Source: an uncultured Pelagibacteraceae bacterium (lineage in GTDB: Bacteria; Pseudomonadota; Alphaproteobacteria; Pelagibacterales; Pelagibacteraceae). Taken from it: a stretch of 64,000 nt of DNA. A program made the position numbers and the translations under genes. Of this stretch, positions 46,399-57,780 are shown one piece after another (position 1 is the first letter of the stretch; every line of letters begins with the position of its first letter). The DNA lies in the NCBI GenBank assembly GCA_902612235.1, contig CACMCJ010000001.1:62001-126000 (forward strand), in the 5' to 3' direction. The notes below the pieces were generated by a model that was not told the DNA's origin, searched no databases, and was given only the letters and a program-made list of their open reading frames with translations.

Positions 46399-47415
46399 TT
46401 AATTCAAGTTTGAAATTATATTTACCATTTTCTTTATAAATTCTTTTTTTGTTGGTAAATTATTCAGTTTTATTTCAGCTTGAATTTTTTTGTAATTATT
46501 TTTTATAAAATTGATAACCTCCAATAAATTTTTATAATTTCTCTTTGTTACAAAAATTCCTTTTTTATTTGAGATTACATGCTTTATATCTTCAAAAACT
46601 ACAACTGGTCTTTGTCTAGCAAGAGACTCCAGTAATGCCATAGGATGCCCTTCGGTGAATGAAGGGAGAATAAAAATATCATGATCATCATAAAACTTTA
46701 TCAATCTTTCTTTATTACTTACATTTTCATGTACAAAAACATTACTTTGATCAATATGTTTATAATTTTTTTCTGCCCCTACGATTGTCAAAGAAAAATC
46801 ATTTTTATTTTCTATCATTTTTAATAAAGAAAAAATGCCTTTTTCTTTTCTTAGTCTGCCTACATAAAGAAGTTTAATTGTATCAATTTTTTTTTCTTTT
46901 ACTCTTTCAAACCAGTCTTTATCTAGTTGTGATGGAAAAATGATGTCTCCTTTTTTTCCTCTTAAAATATAATTTCTGCAACTTATCAACTTTGATTTAA
47001 GAGATATTACTGAAAACATAAAATGATAAATAATTGGTCCAAAAAAACCTAATATTGTTTTATACTCACCGTAACCATCACTTCGTAAATAGACGTATGG
47101 AGTTTTGCCAAATATGTTCAAAAATAAACAAGCTAAAAATGTGTAAGGTGAAATTGAGATCACAAGAAATTTTGAATTTTTATCAAAAACAGAACCTATA
47201 ATCGCAAAAATAAATGAAAAAATTGAACTAAATATTTTTACTTTTGTTAATTCAATATTAAAAGTTCTTTTAATATTTGATTTTCTTGCAATAATATTTA
47301 CTTCAAATTTTTTATTAAGCTCCTCTGGTGTTGATTTAAGATCTATATTATCACAGAAGTATTTATCATGTTCTTTAAAAATACTTTCATTAGAAATTAT
47401 AAATAGTTTTTGCAT
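46399..47415 (-). CDS. Glycosyltransferase, GT4-like
   Basis: 338 residues with a GT4 donor domain: [22 protein letters not shown], then [37 protein letters not shown]. The N-terminal half has two hydrophobic stretches ([27 protein letters not shown]) that may associate with the membrane. It overlaps the lepA stop by 1 base and runs into tRNA-Ser 3 bases downstream, so it is the last protein gene of a translation operon. Its acceptor is unknown. Confidence 0.8.
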   Translation of the reverse strand: MQKLFIISNESIFKEHDKYFCDNIDLKSTPEELNKKFEVNIIARKSNIKRTFNIELTKVKIFSSIFSFIFAIIGSVFDKNSKFLVISISPYTFLACLFLNIFGKTPYVYLRSDGYGEYKTILGFFGPIIYHFMFSVISLKSKLISCRNYILRGKKGDIIFPSQLDKDWFERVKEKKIDTIKLLYVGRLRKEKGIFSLLKMIENKNDFSLTIVGAEKNYKHIDQSNVFVHENVSNKERLIKFYDDHDIFILPSFTEGHPMALLESLARQRPVVVFEDIKHVISNKKGIFVTKRNYKNLLEVINFIKNNYKKIQAEIKLNNLPTKKEFIKKMVNIISNLN

Positions 47416-49223
47416 TAAGTTTCTTTATTTATTTTAAGAACTCCTATAAATGCCTCTTGAGGAATTTCTACTTTTCCAAACTGTTTTGACCTTGCTTTTC
47501 CTTTTTTTTGTTTTTCAAGAAGCTTTCGTTTTCTATCTGTGGCTCCCCCTCCATGAATTTTAGTCAGAACGTCCTTTTTAAATCCTTTAATAGACTCTCT
47601 AGCTACAATTTTACCACCAATAGCGGCTTGCACTGGAATCATAAAGTTATGTCTTGGAATTAAATCTTTAAGTTTTTCACAAACTTGTCTACCAGTTTTT
47701 TGTGCAAAGTCTTTGTGAATAATCATAGCTAAAGCATCAACTGGTTCAGCATTTACTAAAATACCAAGTTTAACTAAATTCCCTTCTCTATAGCCAGAAA
47801 TTTCATAATCGAAACTTGCATATCCACTTGAGACTGATTTTAGACGATCATTAAAATCAAATACAACTTCATTAAGAGGAAGATCATAAGATAAAACTGC
47901 TCTTTTTCCTGAATAGCTTAGATTAGTTTGAATACCCCTTTTATCCTGACAAATTTTTATTATTGAACCCAAATATTCATCTGGTGTAATAATTGTTGAT
48001 TTGATCCAAGGTTCCTCAATTTTAATTATTTGAGACGGGTCGGGCATATTTGTAGGATTTTGAAGATCAAGAATCTCTCCTTTAATTTTATGTACTTTAT
48101 ATATAACACCGGGTGTTGTTGTAATAAGATTTACATCAAATTCTCTTTCTAGCCTTTCTGTAATAATTTCAAGATGTAACAATCCTAAAAATCCACATCT
48201 GAAACCCAAGCCTAGTGCGCTTGAAGACTCAGGCTCATAAGAAAAACTTGCATCATTAAGTTTGAGTTTTGCTAATCCATCTTTTAATTTTTGATATTCA
48301 GAGCTATCAACTGGAAATAAGCCACAAAATACAACAGGTTTGCTCGGTTTATAACCGGGCAAAGGTTCTTTCACAGGATTTGTTGCATCACAAATAGTGT
48401 CACCTACTTTTGTTTCGGATAACGTTTTTATTCCTGTAATTATAAATCCTATCTCTCCAGAGTTTAATTCCTCAACATCAGTCGGTTTAGGTGTAAATAC
48501 CCCAACTTTCTCGATCATATATTCTTGATTATTGGACATTAATTTTATTTTCATATTTTTTTTAATTTTGCCATCTATTACTCGAACTAGAATTACTACA
48601 CCTAGATAACTATCGTACCAACTATCCACTAATAAAGATTTTAATTTTTCATCGGTAGTTCCTTTTGGAGCTGGAAGATTGTTGACTATTGTTTCTAAAA
48701 TCTCATCAATTCCTTCACCGGTTTTACCTGAACAAGGAATTGCATTAGAAGTATCGATACCAACTACATCTTCAATTTCTTTTTTAGTTTTCTCTAAATC
48801 TGAGGCAGGTAAATCAATTTTATTTAAAATAGGAATCACCTCATGGTTTATCTCTAATGCTTGATACACATTTGCAAGAGTTTGAGCCTCAACTCCTTGA
48901 GTGCTGTCCACTATTAACAGTGAACCTTCACATGCAGATAAAGATCTGCTTACTTCATAACCAAAATCTACATGACCAGGCGTGTCTATAATATTTAAAG
49001 TATAAATATTTCCATCTTTTGCTTTATAATTTAGTTTTACTGTTTGTGCTTTTATTGTAATTCCTCTTTCTCTTTCAATGTCCATTGAGTCAAGAACTTG
49101 TTGCTTCATTTCACGGTCGGTTAAACCACCACATTTATGAATTATTCTATCTGCAATTGTTGACTTGCCATGATCTATGTGCGCAATTATTGAAAAATTA
49201 CGTATTCTTTTGATTTCTGACAT
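47415..49223 (-). CDS. lepA: Elongation factor 4 (LepA)
   Basis: LepA is a translational GTPase that can back-translocate ribosomes. G1 is [14 protein letters not shown]3 [17 protein letters not shown]4 NKIDLPAS, and the LepA C-terminal domain includes [22 protein letters not shown]. 602 residues is normal. It overlaps the pheT stop by 1 base and the following glycosyltransferase start by 1 base, so it is deep in a translation operon. Confidence 0.97.
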   Translation of the reverse strand: MSEIKRIRNFSIIAHIDHGKSTIADRIIHKCGGLTDREMKQQVLDSMDIERERGITIKAQTVKLNYKAKDGNIYTLNIIDTPGHVDFGYEVSRSLSACEGSLLIVDSTQGVEAQTLANVYQALEINHEVIPILNKIDLPASDLEKTKKEIEDVVGIDTSNAIPCSGKTGEGIDEILETIVNNLPAPKGTTDEKLKSLLVDSWYDSYLGVVILVRVIDGKIKKNMKIKLMSNNQEYMIEKVGVFTPKPTDVEELNSGEIGFIITGIKTLSETKVGDTICDATNPVKEPLPGYKPSKPVVFCGLFPVDSSEYQKLKDGLAKLKLNDASFSYEPESSSALGLGFRCGFLGLLHLEIITERLEREFDVNLITTTPGVIYKVHKIKGEILDLQNPTNMPDPSQIIKIEEPWIKSTIITPDEYLGSIIKICQDKRGIQTNLSYSGKRAVLSYDLPLNEVVFDFNDRLKSVSSGYASFDYEISGYREGNLVKLGILVNAEPVDALAMIIHKDFAQKTGRQVCEKLKDLIPRHNFMIPVQAAIGGKIVARESIKGFKKDVLTKIHGGGATDRKRKLLEKQKKGKARSKQFGKVEIPQEAFIGVLKINKET

Positions 49224-51622
49224 TAGGACCTGATTGTAGCGCCTGTTTTTTCTTTTACTGTTTCAATAATTTTTTTACTTATTTGATCTAAATCTTGTTC
49301 AGTTAATGTTTTATTTTCTGATTGAAGAGTAACATTTATGGCGACAGATTTTTTATCTTTAGGAATTTTTTCACCTTCATAAATATCAAATGTATTTACA
49401 TCTTTAATAATATTATCAGTTTCTCTTATAATTTTTTCAAGTAAACCAATTTTAAATATCTTATCTATTATAAATGCAAAGTCTCTTTCAGATTTTTGGA
49501 AGTGTGAAGTGTGAAAGTTTTTTTTTGTAAATCTAGTTTTTTTATTCGGTTCAGAAATGTTTTTTAAAAATATTTCTAACCCATAAATGTTTGGTTCTTT
49601 GAAATCTAATTTTTTTATAATTGCTGGATGTATTTCGCCAAAAAATGCTAGGATAGGACCTTTTTCTGATTTAAGATTAATAGATCCAGATCTTCCAGGA
49701 TGATAGCATTGTTTTGTATTATCGCTGATAAAAAGATTTTGTTCAGAGATACCAAGTTCTATTAGTGTTTTTATTACATCACTTTTAATATCAAAAACAT
49801 CAACTTTTCTTTCTTTCTCTATCCAGCTCTTTCTAAAAATTTTACCAGACCTTAATGCACCTGCTATTATTTGTTGTTGGCCAGGATTATTGCCGAAAAA
49901 GGTTGGTCCAATTTCAAATAAGGATATATCCTCATAGCCTCTGTCCTGATTTTTTTTAAGGTAAATAGCAAGATTAGAAAATATTGATCTTCTTAAAACA
50001 TCAAGGTCGGAGGAAATAGGATTTAAAATTTGAATTTCTTTTTCTTCCCTAGAAAATTGTTTATCAATTTTTGAGTCTGTAAATGACCAAGTAACAGTTT
50101 CTAAGTATCCCTTTGATGCCAGAGATCGTTGAGTTAGATGAAATAATTTTTGTTTAAAATTTAGTGTGTCTTGTGTACGTTTTTTCTCTGGTTCTACTAA
50201 TTTTATGTTCTTAAAACCTTTAATTCTTATAAGCTCCTCAATTAAATCTACGTCCTGACTGATATCAGGTCTCCAAGATGGTATCTCTACTTGAAGGTCT
50301 TTTTTACCTTTTTTACATTTAAATCCTAATGATAATAATATTTTTTGTGCATCATTTAAGGAAATAGGAATTCCGATTAGATTTTTAAATTTATCAATTT
50401 CAAATTTTATAATTTTATTTTTGTATGAATTCTTTCCTGTAATAACAAACTTGCTTAATTTACCTCCGCAAATTTTCAAAATTAATTCAGAAGCAACTTG
50501 TAAACCGTCAATGACTGAATTAGGATCGATTCCCCTTTCAAACCTATATTTTGCATCAGTATTAATTGCTAAATCACGAGCTGTTTTTCTTATTGAAGAG
50601 GGTAAAAAATAAGCTGACTCTAGAAGAATATTTTTAGTATTAAATTCAGTAGATGTTTTTTTGCCTCCAATTATCCCTCCAAGTCCCAGAACACTTGATT
50701 TATCTGTGATTACACACATTCCTTTTTTAAGCTTATAGATCTTGTTATCTAAAGCTTCAAACTCTTCCCCTTCTTTAGAGTTTCTAATAATAATTTCTTT
50801 ATCAATTTTATCCGCATCATATGCATGTAAAGGTCGGTTAAGATCAAACATTACATAATTTGTAATATCTACAACTGCTGATATTGGTTTTAACCCTAAG
50901 GATATTAATTTATTTTTTAGCCAAGTTGGACTCTCTTTGTTAGTTATATTTTTTATATAACAACTTCCAAAAGTCAAACATCCTTGATTAAGATCCTTAG
51001 TAATGGATGTTTTTATTAAATGCTTTATGGATTGTTTTAATTTTTTCTTTTTTAGAGGAATTAACTTACCAATACCTGAAGATGATAAATCTCTAGCAAT
51101 TCCTCTTACCCCAAGGCAGTCAGCTCTGTTTGGTGTAATAGCTATATCTATTGCTTTTTCAGATTTGGTTTTAAAATAACTTTTTCCAATCTCATTTTCT
51201 TTATTTTTGATTTCAATAATTCCATCACTTTCACTAGAAAGATTCAATTCACTTTCAGAGCAAAGCATCCCTTTGGACTCGACTCCTCTGATTTTAGCTA
51301 TTTTTAATTGAAATTTTGTTTTGGGTATTATCGAGCCAGGTGGTGCGTAAATAGTTACAAGACCTTCTCTAGCATTCGGTGCTCCACATACAACTTTTAA
51401 AATTTCATTGCTGCCAATATTTACATCACACACTTTTAATTTATCGGCGTTAGGATGTTTTTCAGCTTTAATTATTTTAGCTATCTTGAACTCACTTAAC
51501 TCACCTGAATTTTCTTTAATACCTTCAACTTCAAGACCTATATTTGTCAACTTATCAATTATCTCGTTTTGATTTAATTTAGTTGAAAGATGTTCTTTCA
51601 ACCAGGGAAGTGTTACAATCAT
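49223..51622 (-). CDS. pheT: Phenylalanyl-tRNA synthetase beta subunit
   Basis: The beta subunit of the (alphabeta)2 enzyme. It has the N-terminal tRNA-binding EMAP-like domain ([23 protein letters not shown]), B3/B4 editing region ([23 protein letters not shown]), B5 domain, the aminoacylation-like core (TVTWSFTDS) and a C-terminal anticodon-binding FDX domain ([16 protein letters not shown]). 799 residues. Start overlaps the pheS stop by 4 bases. tRNA-Phe, its substrate, is at 15 kb. Confidence 0.97.
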   Translation of the reverse strand: MIVTLPWLKEHLSTKLNQNEIIDKLTNIGLEVEGIKENSGELSEFKIAKIIKAEKHPNADKLKVCDVNIGSNEILKVVCGAPNAREGLVTIYAPPGSIIPKTKFQLKIAKIRGVESKGMLCSESELNLSSESDGIIEIKNKENEIGKSYFKTKSEKAIDIAITPNRADCLGVRGIARDLSSSGIGKLIPLKKKKLKQSIKHLIKTSITKDLNQGCLTFGSCYIKNITNKESPTWLKNKLISLGLKPISAVVDITNYVMFDLNRPLHAYDADKIDKEIIIRNSKEGEEFEALDNKIYKLKKGMCVITDKSSVLGLGGIIGGKKTSTEFNTKNILLESAYFLPSSIRKTARDLAINTDAKYRFERGIDPNSVIDGLQVASELILKICGGKLSKFVITGKNSYKNKIIKFEIDKFKNLIGIPISLNDAQKILLSLGFKCKKGKKDLQVEIPSWRPDISQDVDLIEELIRIKGFKNIKLVEPEKKRTQDTLNFKQKLFHLTQRSLASKGYLETVTWSFTDSKIDKQFSREEKEIQILNPISSDLDVLRRSIFSNLAIYLKKNQDRGYEDISLFEIGPTFFGNNPGQQQIIAGALRSGKIFRKSWIEKERKVDVFDIKSDVIKTLIELGISEQNLFISDNTKQCYHPGRSGSINLKSEKGPILAFFGEIHPAIIKKLDFKEPNIYGLEIFLKNISEPNKKTRFTKKNFHTSHFQKSERDFAFIIDKIFKIGLLEKIIRETDNIIKDVNTFDIYEGEKIPKDKKSVAINVTLQSENKTLTEQDLDQISKKIIETVKEKTGATIRS

Positions 51623-52686
51623 TTGCTGAGGCCTCTATAGTTTGTTGGAACATCTAAAGGATCAAATCCGAAATGAGTTAACCAACGATAATCAGTTTCG
51701 AAAAATGCTCTTAGATCGTTTATCCCGTATTTGAGCATTGCTAATCGATCTATTCCCATTCCAAAAGCAAAGCCCTGATATTTTTTTGAGTCCACTTTTG
51801 CATTTTTAAGAACATTAGGATGCACCATTCCACAACCTAAAATTTCTAACCATTTATTTCCTTCTCCAATGACTATTTTACCATTTTCAATTTTATAGCC
51901 AATATCTACTTCGGCTGAAGGTTCGGTGAAAGGGAAATGACTTGGTCTAAATCTCATTTTAACATTTTTTACTTCAAAAAATTCTTTAATAAAGTAATCC
52001 AAACATCCTTTAAGATGGCCCATTGTTATATTCTTATCTATATGAAGCCCCTCTAATTGATGAAACATTGGGGCATGTGTTTGATCACTGTCACATCTAT
52101 AAGTTCTTCCAGGAACAATAATTTTAAATGGCGGCTTCCCGTTAAGCATTGCTCTAATTTGCACGGGAGATGTGTGCGTTCTCAGCAATAACTTTTTATT
52201 CTTTTCAAGATAAAACGTATCATGCATATCTCTTGCTGGATGATCTTCAGGAGTATTTAATGCAGTAAAATTATTATACTCTGTTTCTACATCGGGGCCT
52301 TCAGCAACTGAAAATCCTATTTCAGAAAATATTGAAGATATTTCGTCTATGACCTGTGAAACAGGATGAATTTTTCCTTGCTGATAAGGTCTAATTGGTA
52401 AAGTAACATCAACTTTTTCATTTTTTAACTTGTCATTGATTTCTACATTCGCTATCTCTAAACTTTTTTGATCAATTTGATTTAAAAGATCCTCTTTAAT
52501 TTTATTTAAATTAGTAGCAAATTCTTTTCTCTTTTCAGAGTCTAATGAGCCAAGAGTTTTAAATTGCTGTGTGAGCTGACCATTTTTACCAAAAAATTCG
52601 GTTTTTATATTCTGTAAATCTTCCTTTGTCTTGACCGAATCAATTTTAGCGTTAAAAATAGAATTTATTTTTTCTAAATCACTCAT
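51619..52686 (-). CDS. pheS: Phenylalanyl-tRNA synthetase alpha subunit
   Basis: The catalytic alpha subunit, class II. The N-terminal coiled coil precedes the core, with motif 2 [27 protein letters not shown] and motif 3 [14 protein letters not shown]. Length 355. It is 49 bases downstream of rplT and directly coupled to pheT. A CCCTTA/TAAGGG hairpin lies in the rplT-pheS gap, which may act on expression. Confidence 0.97.
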   Translation of the reverse strand: MSDLEKINSIFNAKIDSVKTKEDLQNIKTEFFGKNGQLTQQFKTLGSLDSEKRKEFATNLNKIKEDLLNQIDQKSLEIANVEINDKLKNEKVDVTLPIRPYQQGKIHPVSQVIDEISSIFSEIGFSVAEGPDVETEYNNFTALNTPEDHPARDMHDTFYLEKNKKLLLRTHTSPVQIRAMLNGKPPFKIIVPGRTYRCDSDQTHAPMFHQLEGLHIDKNITMGHLKGCLDYFIKEFFEVKNVKMRFRPSHFPFTEPSAEVDIGYKIENGKIVIGEGNKWLEILGCGMVHPNVLKNAKVDSKKYQGFAFGMGIDRLAMLKYGINDLRAFFETDYRWLTHFGFDPLDVPTNYRGLSK

Positions 52687-52729
52687 TAGGTATTTGATTT
52701 TTTATATTAAGTTAATGTTAAATCAAAGC

Positions 52730-52746
52730 CCCTTATTAATTAAGGG
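52730..52746 (-). terminator. Small hairpin at the rplT stop codon
   Basis: CCCTTA and TAAGGG with a 5-base loop, overlapping the rplT TAA stop. The downstream sequence GCTTTGATTTAAC is only moderately T-rich, so it may be a weak terminator, an RNA-stability element or an attenuator before pheS rather than a full terminator. Confidence 0.3.
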
Positions 52747-53092
52747 AGGATTGAACCTTTTTTACTATAGATTTAAACGCTTCTGGATTGTTATAGGCCA
52801 ATTCTGCTAATACTTTTCTATCTAGTTTAATCTTAGATTTAGCTAGTCCACTTATAAACTTGGAATACGTCAAGCCTTCCATCCTTGCTCCGGCATTAAT
52901 TCTTTGGATCCATAGTGATCTAAAATCTCGTTTTTTTGCTTTTCTATCCCTATAGGCATATTGCATTGCCTTTTCCATAGCTTGACGGGCAATTCGAATA
53001 GTATTTTTACGTCTGCCATATTGCCCTTTGACAGCTTTTAAAACTTTTTTATGTTTTGCTTTGCTGATTACACCACGTTTAGTTCTAGCCAT
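52736..53092 (-). CDS. rplT: 50S ribosomal protein L20
   Basis: 118-residue basic rRNA-binding protein of the large subunit. It opens [20 protein letters not shown] and shows [27 protein letters not shown] and [11 protein letters not shown], all standard L20. In E. coli L20 represses rpmI-rplT. It follows rpmI by 1 base. The stop codon lies inside a small hairpin. Confidence 0.97.
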   Translation of the reverse strand: MARTKRGVISKAKHKKVLKAVKGQYGRRKNTIRIARQAMEKAMQYAYRDRKAKKRDFRSLWIQRINAGARMEGLTYSKFISGLAKSKIKLDRKVLAELAYNNPEAFKSIVKKVQSSLN

Positions 53093-53093
53093 T

Positions 53094-53300
53094 CTATCCT
53101 CTTAAGTTATAAGGCATATACGACTTAACTATTTTTGAATCTTGTTTAGACATAATCGTTGTGCCTCTCTGCTTTCTTATTTGTGAATTTGTTCGTTTAA
53201 TCATACCGTGCCGCTTGCCAGCCTGAGGCATTTTTATTTTACCAGAGGCAGTAAATCTAAATCTTTTTTTTGCTGAGCTTTTTGTTTTCAATTTTGGCAT
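53094..53300 (-). CDS. rpmI: 50S ribosomal protein L35
   Basis: 68-residue basic protein with the L35 pattern [22 protein letters not shown] and [19 protein letters not shown]. Position infC-rpmI-rplT is universal. A 59-base gap separates it from infC; this is the place where L20-mediated autoregulation acts in E. coli, but I see no convincing structure here. Confidence 0.97.
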   Translation of the reverse strand: MPKLKTKSSAKKRFRFTASGKIKMPQAGKRHGMIKRTNSQIRKQRGTTIMSKQDSKIVKSYMPYNLRG

Positions 53301-53359
53301 AAATATTTGGGTTTTATATATGTAATAATTAATCTTTACAAGATGATTTTATATATGAT

Positions 53360-53905
53360 TTAAATGGGCTGTATAATCATAACCATCTGTCGACCTTCAA
53401 ATTTTGGTTTACTTTCAACTTTGGCTATGTCCTTTGTCTCTTCAATTATTCTATCCATTAAATCCTTTCCCAGTTGAGTATGTTGCATTTCTCTTCCTTT
53501 AAATTTCACAGTAAATTTTACTTTATCTCCTTTTGAAATGAACTTTTTAGCATTTTTAATTTTAAAATTATAATCGTGAGTTTCTGTTCCAGGCCTTAAT
53601 TTAATTTCTTTAAGCGAAACTATTTTTTGTTTCTTTTTAGCTAGATTTGCTTTTTTTTGTAAATCGTACTTATACTTACCCATATCCATAATCTTGCACA
53701 CTGGAGGGTTTGTATTAGGTGATATTTCAATTAAATCTAATTCCTCTTGCTTTGCAAGTTCGATAGCTTTATTAAGAGGCATAGCACCCAGATTTCCACC
53801 GTCACTTCCAATAACTTGAACATCAAGAGCTTTAATCCGTTCATTAGCCTTTGGACCCTGAGGCTTGCTTCTTCTTTGGAAGTAGTTGGGTTTAGAATTT
53901 GACAC
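53360..53905 (-). CDS. infC: Translation initiation factor IF-3
   Basis: IF-3 keeps the subunits apart and checks the start codon. Domains: N-terminal GPKANERIKALDVQVIGSDGGNLG, linker, and the C-terminal IF3 domain with VKFTVKFKGREMQHTQLGKDLMDRI. Length 181. The start is GTG, directly after the thrS TAA. Enterobacterial infC uses a rare AUU start for autoregulation; a GTG start here keeps a non-AUG initiation codon. Confidence 0.96.
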   Translation of the reverse strand: MSNSKPNYFQRRSKPQGPKANERIKALDVQVIGSDGGNLGAMPLNKAIELAKQEELDLIEISPNTNPPVCKIMDMGKYKYDLQKKANLAKKKQKIVSLKEIKLRPGTETHDYNFKIKNAKKFISKGDKVKFTVKFKGREMQHTQLGKDLMDRIIEETKDIAKVESKPKFEGRQMVMIIQPI

Positions 53906-55825
53906 TTAGTTTAAAGGAAACTTGTTTGCTTCTAGCATTTGTTTGATCAACTTATCTCTTTTAATTGTCTCTTGTTTTTCAGACCCAAGTCGTCTTATTG
54001 TTACAGTTTGGTCTGCAACTTCTTTTTTTCCGCAAACAATTATAATTGGAATTTTAGCCAAAGAGTGTTCTCTTATTTTATAGCTTATTTTTTCATTTCT
54101 TAAATCCACGTCACATTTTATACCTTCTTTAAACAAATCTTCAAATAATTTTTTTGTATAATTATTATTTTCTTCAGCTATAGAACACACTACAGCTTGT
54201 GCTGGTGATAACCAAAAAGGCAATTTACCAGCATAGTTTTCGATAAGAATACCTATAAATCTCTCCAAAGAACCGAATAAAGCTCTATGCAGCATTACTG
54301 GAACTTTCTTTGATCCATCTTTGTCAACAAACGTAGCTCCCAATCTATTAGGAAGGTTTAAATCTACTTGGAGAGTTCCACATTGCCAGTCTCGACCTAT
54401 TGCGTCGCGTAATACAAATTCAATTTTTGGTCCATAAAAAGCTCCCTCTCCTTTATTTATCTTATATTCAAGTTTTGATTTTTTAATAGCCGACAAAAGA
54501 GCTGCCTCAGATTTATCCCAAATGCTATCATCGCCAACTCTTTTTTGAGGTCTATCTGAATATTTCAATATAACATTTTTAAATCCAAGATCTTTATAAA
54601 TATCTAAAATTAAATTTGTAACAGATAGTGATTCTTCGGTAATTTGTTCCTCAGTACAAAATATATGTGCATCATCTTGGGTGAAAGCTCTAACTCTTAG
54701 AAGACCATGAAGTGCTCCTGAAGGTTCGTATCTATGCACCATGCCAAACTCTGATAATTTTAAAGGTAAATCTCTATAACTCTTTAATCCTTGATTAAAA
54801 ACCTGTACACAGCCAGGACAATTCATTGGTTTAATTGCAAATATTTTTTCATCTGGAGTTTGAGAGGTAAACATATGTTCGCCAAATTTTTCCCAATGTC
54901 CAGATTTTTCCCATAAAGATTTATCCAAAAGTTCGGGAGTATTGATCTCCTTATATCCTGCAAGCCTCTGTTTCATTCTCATATACTCAACTAATCTTTG
55001 AAAAAGAATCCAACCCTTTTCATGCCAAAATACTGAACCAGGACTTTCTTCTCTAAAATGAAACAAATCCATTTCTTTACCTAATTTTCTGTGATCTCTT
55101 TTCTCAGCTTCTTCTAATCTATGTAAATAATCGTCTAATTCTTTTTTTGTGCTCCAACATGTTCCGTAAATTCTTTGCAACATTTCATTATCCGAATTTC
55201 CTCTCCAGTACGCCCCGGATACTTTCGTTAATTTAAATGACTTTCCAATTTTCCCAGAAGATGCTAAATGCGGACCACGACACAAGTCATACCAAGTATC
55301 ACCGTGATGATAAATTGAAAGTTCTTCATTTTTTGGAATGCTCTCGATAATTTCTGCTTTGTAAGCTTCACCAATTTTTTTAAAATGTTTAATCGCTTTA
55401 TCTCTATCCCAAACTTCTCTTCTTGTTATTACATTCCGATCAATAATTTCTGACATTTTTTTTTCAATCTTTTTTAAATCTCCTTCTGTAAAAGGATCTT
55501 TTCTAGCAAAGTCATAAAAAAAACCATTTTCAATTACTGGGCCAATAGTAACTTGTGTACCTGGAAACAATTCTTGTACTGCCATTGCCATAATATGTGC
55601 AGCATCGTGTCTAAGCACATCAAGGCCCTCTTGGTCTTTTGGAGTGATTACTCTTACTTTTGAATCCTGAGTAATTTCAAAACTTAAATCTTTTAATTCG
55701 CCGTTTACCTCCATAATCAGAGCACTTTTTTCTAAAGTTTTGCTTATCTTCTTTATTAAATCAAAACCATTGATTGATTTAGTAAAAGGAATTGTTTTCC
55801 CGTCTAATAATTGGATTCGAGGCAT
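53906..55825 (-). CDS. thrS: Threonyl-tRNA synthetase
   Basis: Class II enzyme of 639 residues. It has an N-terminal TGS domain, an editing domain with HDAAHIMAMAVQELFP and a later HHGDTWYDLCRGPHL (editing/zinc Cys-His region), and the catalytic core with IKPMNCPGCVQVFNQ and motif 2 FGMVHRYEPSGALHGLLRVRAFTQDDAHIFC. It heads thrS-infC-rpmI-rplT-pheST. The infC start is the next base after its stop. Confidence 0.97.
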   Translation of the reverse strand: MPRIQLLDGKTIPFTKSINGFDLIKKISKTLEKSALIMEVNGELKDLSFEITQDSKVRVITPKDQEGLDVLRHDAAHIMAMAVQELFPGTQVTIGPVIENGFFYDFARKDPFTEGDLKKIEKKMSEIIDRNVITRREVWDRDKAIKHFKKIGEAYKAEIIESIPKNEELSIYHHGDTWYDLCRGPHLASSGKIGKSFKLTKVSGAYWRGNSDNEMLQRIYGTCWSTKKELDDYLHRLEEAEKRDHRKLGKEMDLFHFREESPGSVFWHEKGWILFQRLVEYMRMKQRLAGYKEINTPELLDKSLWEKSGHWEKFGEHMFTSQTPDEKIFAIKPMNCPGCVQVFNQGLKSYRDLPLKLSEFGMVHRYEPSGALHGLLRVRAFTQDDAHIFCTEEQITEESLSVTNLILDIYKDLGFKNVILKYSDRPQKRVGDDSIWDKSEAALLSAIKKSKLEYKINKGEGAFYGPKIEFVLRDAIGRDWQCGTLQVDLNLPNRLGATFVDKDGSKKVPVMLHRALFGSLERFIGILIENYAGKLPFWLSPAQAVVCSIAEENNNYTKKLFEDLFKEGIKCDVDLRNEKISYKIREHSLAKIPIIIVCGKKEVADQTVTIRRLGSEKQETIKRDKLIKQMLEANKFPLN

Positions 55826-55828
55826 GAA

Positions 55829-56986
55829 TTATAGATTTAACAATTTTTTATACTCTCTTAAAGTAGAATCACACATAGCTTCAACATCAAATTTTTTTGT
55901 TACGTTTTTTCTACCTTCTATACCATAAGAATTCAATGAAACTTGATCTAATTCACTCACATTGTTTAAAATTTTTGCTAGTTCTCTAGGATCATCATAC
56001 TTGTATAAAAATCCTGATTTACCTTTCAAAATTGTTTCATTTGACCCACCTATATTACTAGCTATTATAAGTTTTCCCATTGCTTGCGCCTCCACGGCAA
56101 CTCTACCAAAAGCTTCTGGCTCAACGGAGGCAGAAACTACAGCATCAGCCAATGAATAGGCTAATGGCATTTCTTTACAGTGATCAATAAATTTAATTTT
56201 TTTTCCCAATCTGTATCTTTGGACAAGATCAATAAGTCGTTTTTTATAAACTTTTCTTCCTTGGTCTGATCCAAGAATAACTGCTTGAAAGTTTGAATTT
56301 TTATAATCTTCAATTAAAATATTTAATGCTTCAATGAATTTTTCTTGACCTTTCCAATTTGTTAATCTTCCTGGCAAAAGTATTGTGAATTTTCCAGGCG
56401 ATATTTCCCACTCTTTTTTTAATTTTTCTTGCTTGAGAATTGAAATATTTTTTTGGTTAAAATATTCAACATTTATACCTCTGAAAATAACTCTTAATTT
56501 TTTGTGCTTATTTAAATATTCTCCATAATTTTCACTGATGTGGTTAAAAATAAAATTTGAGCCCGCAATAGTTAATTTCGATCTTAACATTATACTATTG
56601 TAGAACTTTTTGATCTTGCTCTGAAAATTATAAGTTCCATGAAAAGTAGTTACAAACTTTCTTCCTGTTATTAGACACGCAAAATAAACTGCCCAAGCTG
56701 GGGCTCTGCTCCTTGCATGTACTATATTAATATTATTAAATAATATGATAATTGATAAAAAAAACATATTTAAAATAATTAACAAAGGATTTTTTGAATG
56801 CACTGGAAGACGAAAAATTTTCACTTTTTTTCTTTTTACAAACTTTAAAAGTTGTCCGCCAGAAGTTGCTATGTAAGAACCACAATCTTTTTCAGCTAAA
56901 TAGTGAGCAATATCATAACAACCGGTTTCAGCTCCTCCGTAACCCAGTTTAGGAATAACCTGTAAAACTTTTATTTTTGAACTCAT
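55829..56986 (-). CDS. Glycosyltransferase, GT4-like
   Basis: 385 residues. The N-terminal acceptor domain starts VLQVIPKLGYGGAETGCYDIAHYLAE, and the donor domain has FTILLPGRLTNWKGQEKFIEAL, AVILGSDQGRK, FIDHCKEMPLAYSLADAVVSAS, and EPEAFGRVAVEAQAMGKLIIAS. The hydrophobic stretch NPLLIILNMFFLSIIILF suggests membrane contact. It sits 3 bases upstream of thrS on the minus strand, so it shares its promoter with the translation operon. Sugar acceptor unknown. Confidence 0.82.
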   Translation of the reverse strand: MSSKIKVLQVIPKLGYGGAETGCYDIAHYLAEKDCGSYIATSGGQLLKFVKRKKVKIFRLPVHSKNPLLIILNMFFLSIIILFNNINIVHARSRAPAWAVYFACLITGRKFVTTFHGTYNFQSKIKKFYNSIMLRSKLTIAGSNFIFNHISENYGEYLNKHKKLRVIFRGINVEYFNQKNISILKQEKLKKEWEISPGKFTILLPGRLTNWKGQEKFIEALNILIEDYKNSNFQAVILGSDQGRKVYKKRLIDLVQRYRLGKKIKFIDHCKEMPLAYSLADAVVSASVEPEAFGRVAVEAQAMGKLIIASNIGGSNETILKGKSGFLYKYDDPRELAKILNNVSELDQVSLNSYGIEGRKNVTKKFDVEAMCDSTLREYKKLLNL

Positions 56987-57024
56987 GTTAATTGTTATAT
57001 ATTTATTTCAACATATAACTTTAT

Positions 57025-57780
57025 ATGAAAAAATTTAAGTACTTTAAAATTTCAAAAGGTAAAAAACTTAGATATATAGACAATTATTTTAAAAAAAAAC
57101 TCTATATAATTTTTCTACCAGGTTTCATGTCTGATATCGAGGGTCAAAAACCACAATCATTTAAAACATATGCTAAAAAAAAAAAATTAGGTTTTCTTGC
57201 GTTAGAATATTTTGGACACGGAAAATCATCTGGAAATTTTACAAAGGGCAATATAAGCATTTGGACAAATAATGTTAAATTTCTTATTAAAAAAATAGTT
57301 AAAAAAAATTTTTTTATAATCATTGGTTCCAGTATGGGAGCATGGATAGGTCTTAATCAATTTAAATATTTTAAAAATCAAATTAAAGGATTTGTCGGAA
57401 TAGGTTCTGCGCCTGAGTTTTTGACAAAATTAATGTGGAATAAGTTCCCAAAAAAAATTAAAAAAGAAATAATGCAGAAAGGTATTACAACGATAAAAAA
57501 TGGAGAATATGAATACCCTATAACTTATCAATTAATTAAGGATGGACGGAAAAATAAGGTTTTGTCAAAAAAAATATCTCAAAAAATTCAAGTAACTATG
57601 TTCCATGGGAAAAAAGATGAGGTTGTTCCTATTTCTTTTTCAAGAAAAGTTCTATCAATTTTTAGCAAAGCAAGAAAAAAATTATTTATAATTAAAAAAG
57701 GGGATCATAGTTTATCAGACAAGAAAACTATAAAATTAATTGAAAATCAATTAACTAAGATGATTAAAAATGTTTCTTAA
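57025..57780 (+). CDS. Alpha/beta hydrolase
   Basis: A 251-residue Lys-rich alpha/beta fold protein. Opening IIFLPGFMSDIEGQKPQSF and LEYFGHGKSSGNF, nucleophile elbow GSSMGAWIGL (Ser), then the Asp/His catalytic region FHGKKDEVVPISFS and KKGDHSLSD. The class covers esterases and acyl-peptidase relatives; substrate unknown. The 3' end overlaps the convergent SDR gene by 30 bases, the longest such overlap in this window. Confidence 0.83.
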   Translation: MKKFKYFKISKGKKLRYIDNYFKKKLYIIFLPGFMSDIEGQKPQSFKTYAKKKKLGFLALEYFGHGKSSGNFTKGNISIWTNNVKFLIKKIVKKNFFIIIGSSMGAWIGLNQFKYFKNQIKGFVGIGSAPEFLTKLMWNKFPKKIKKEIMQKGITTIKNGEYEYPITYQLIKDGRKNKVLSKKISQKIQVTMFHGKKDEVVPISFSRKVLSIFSKARKKLFIIKKGDHSLSDKKTIKLIENQLTKMIKNVS

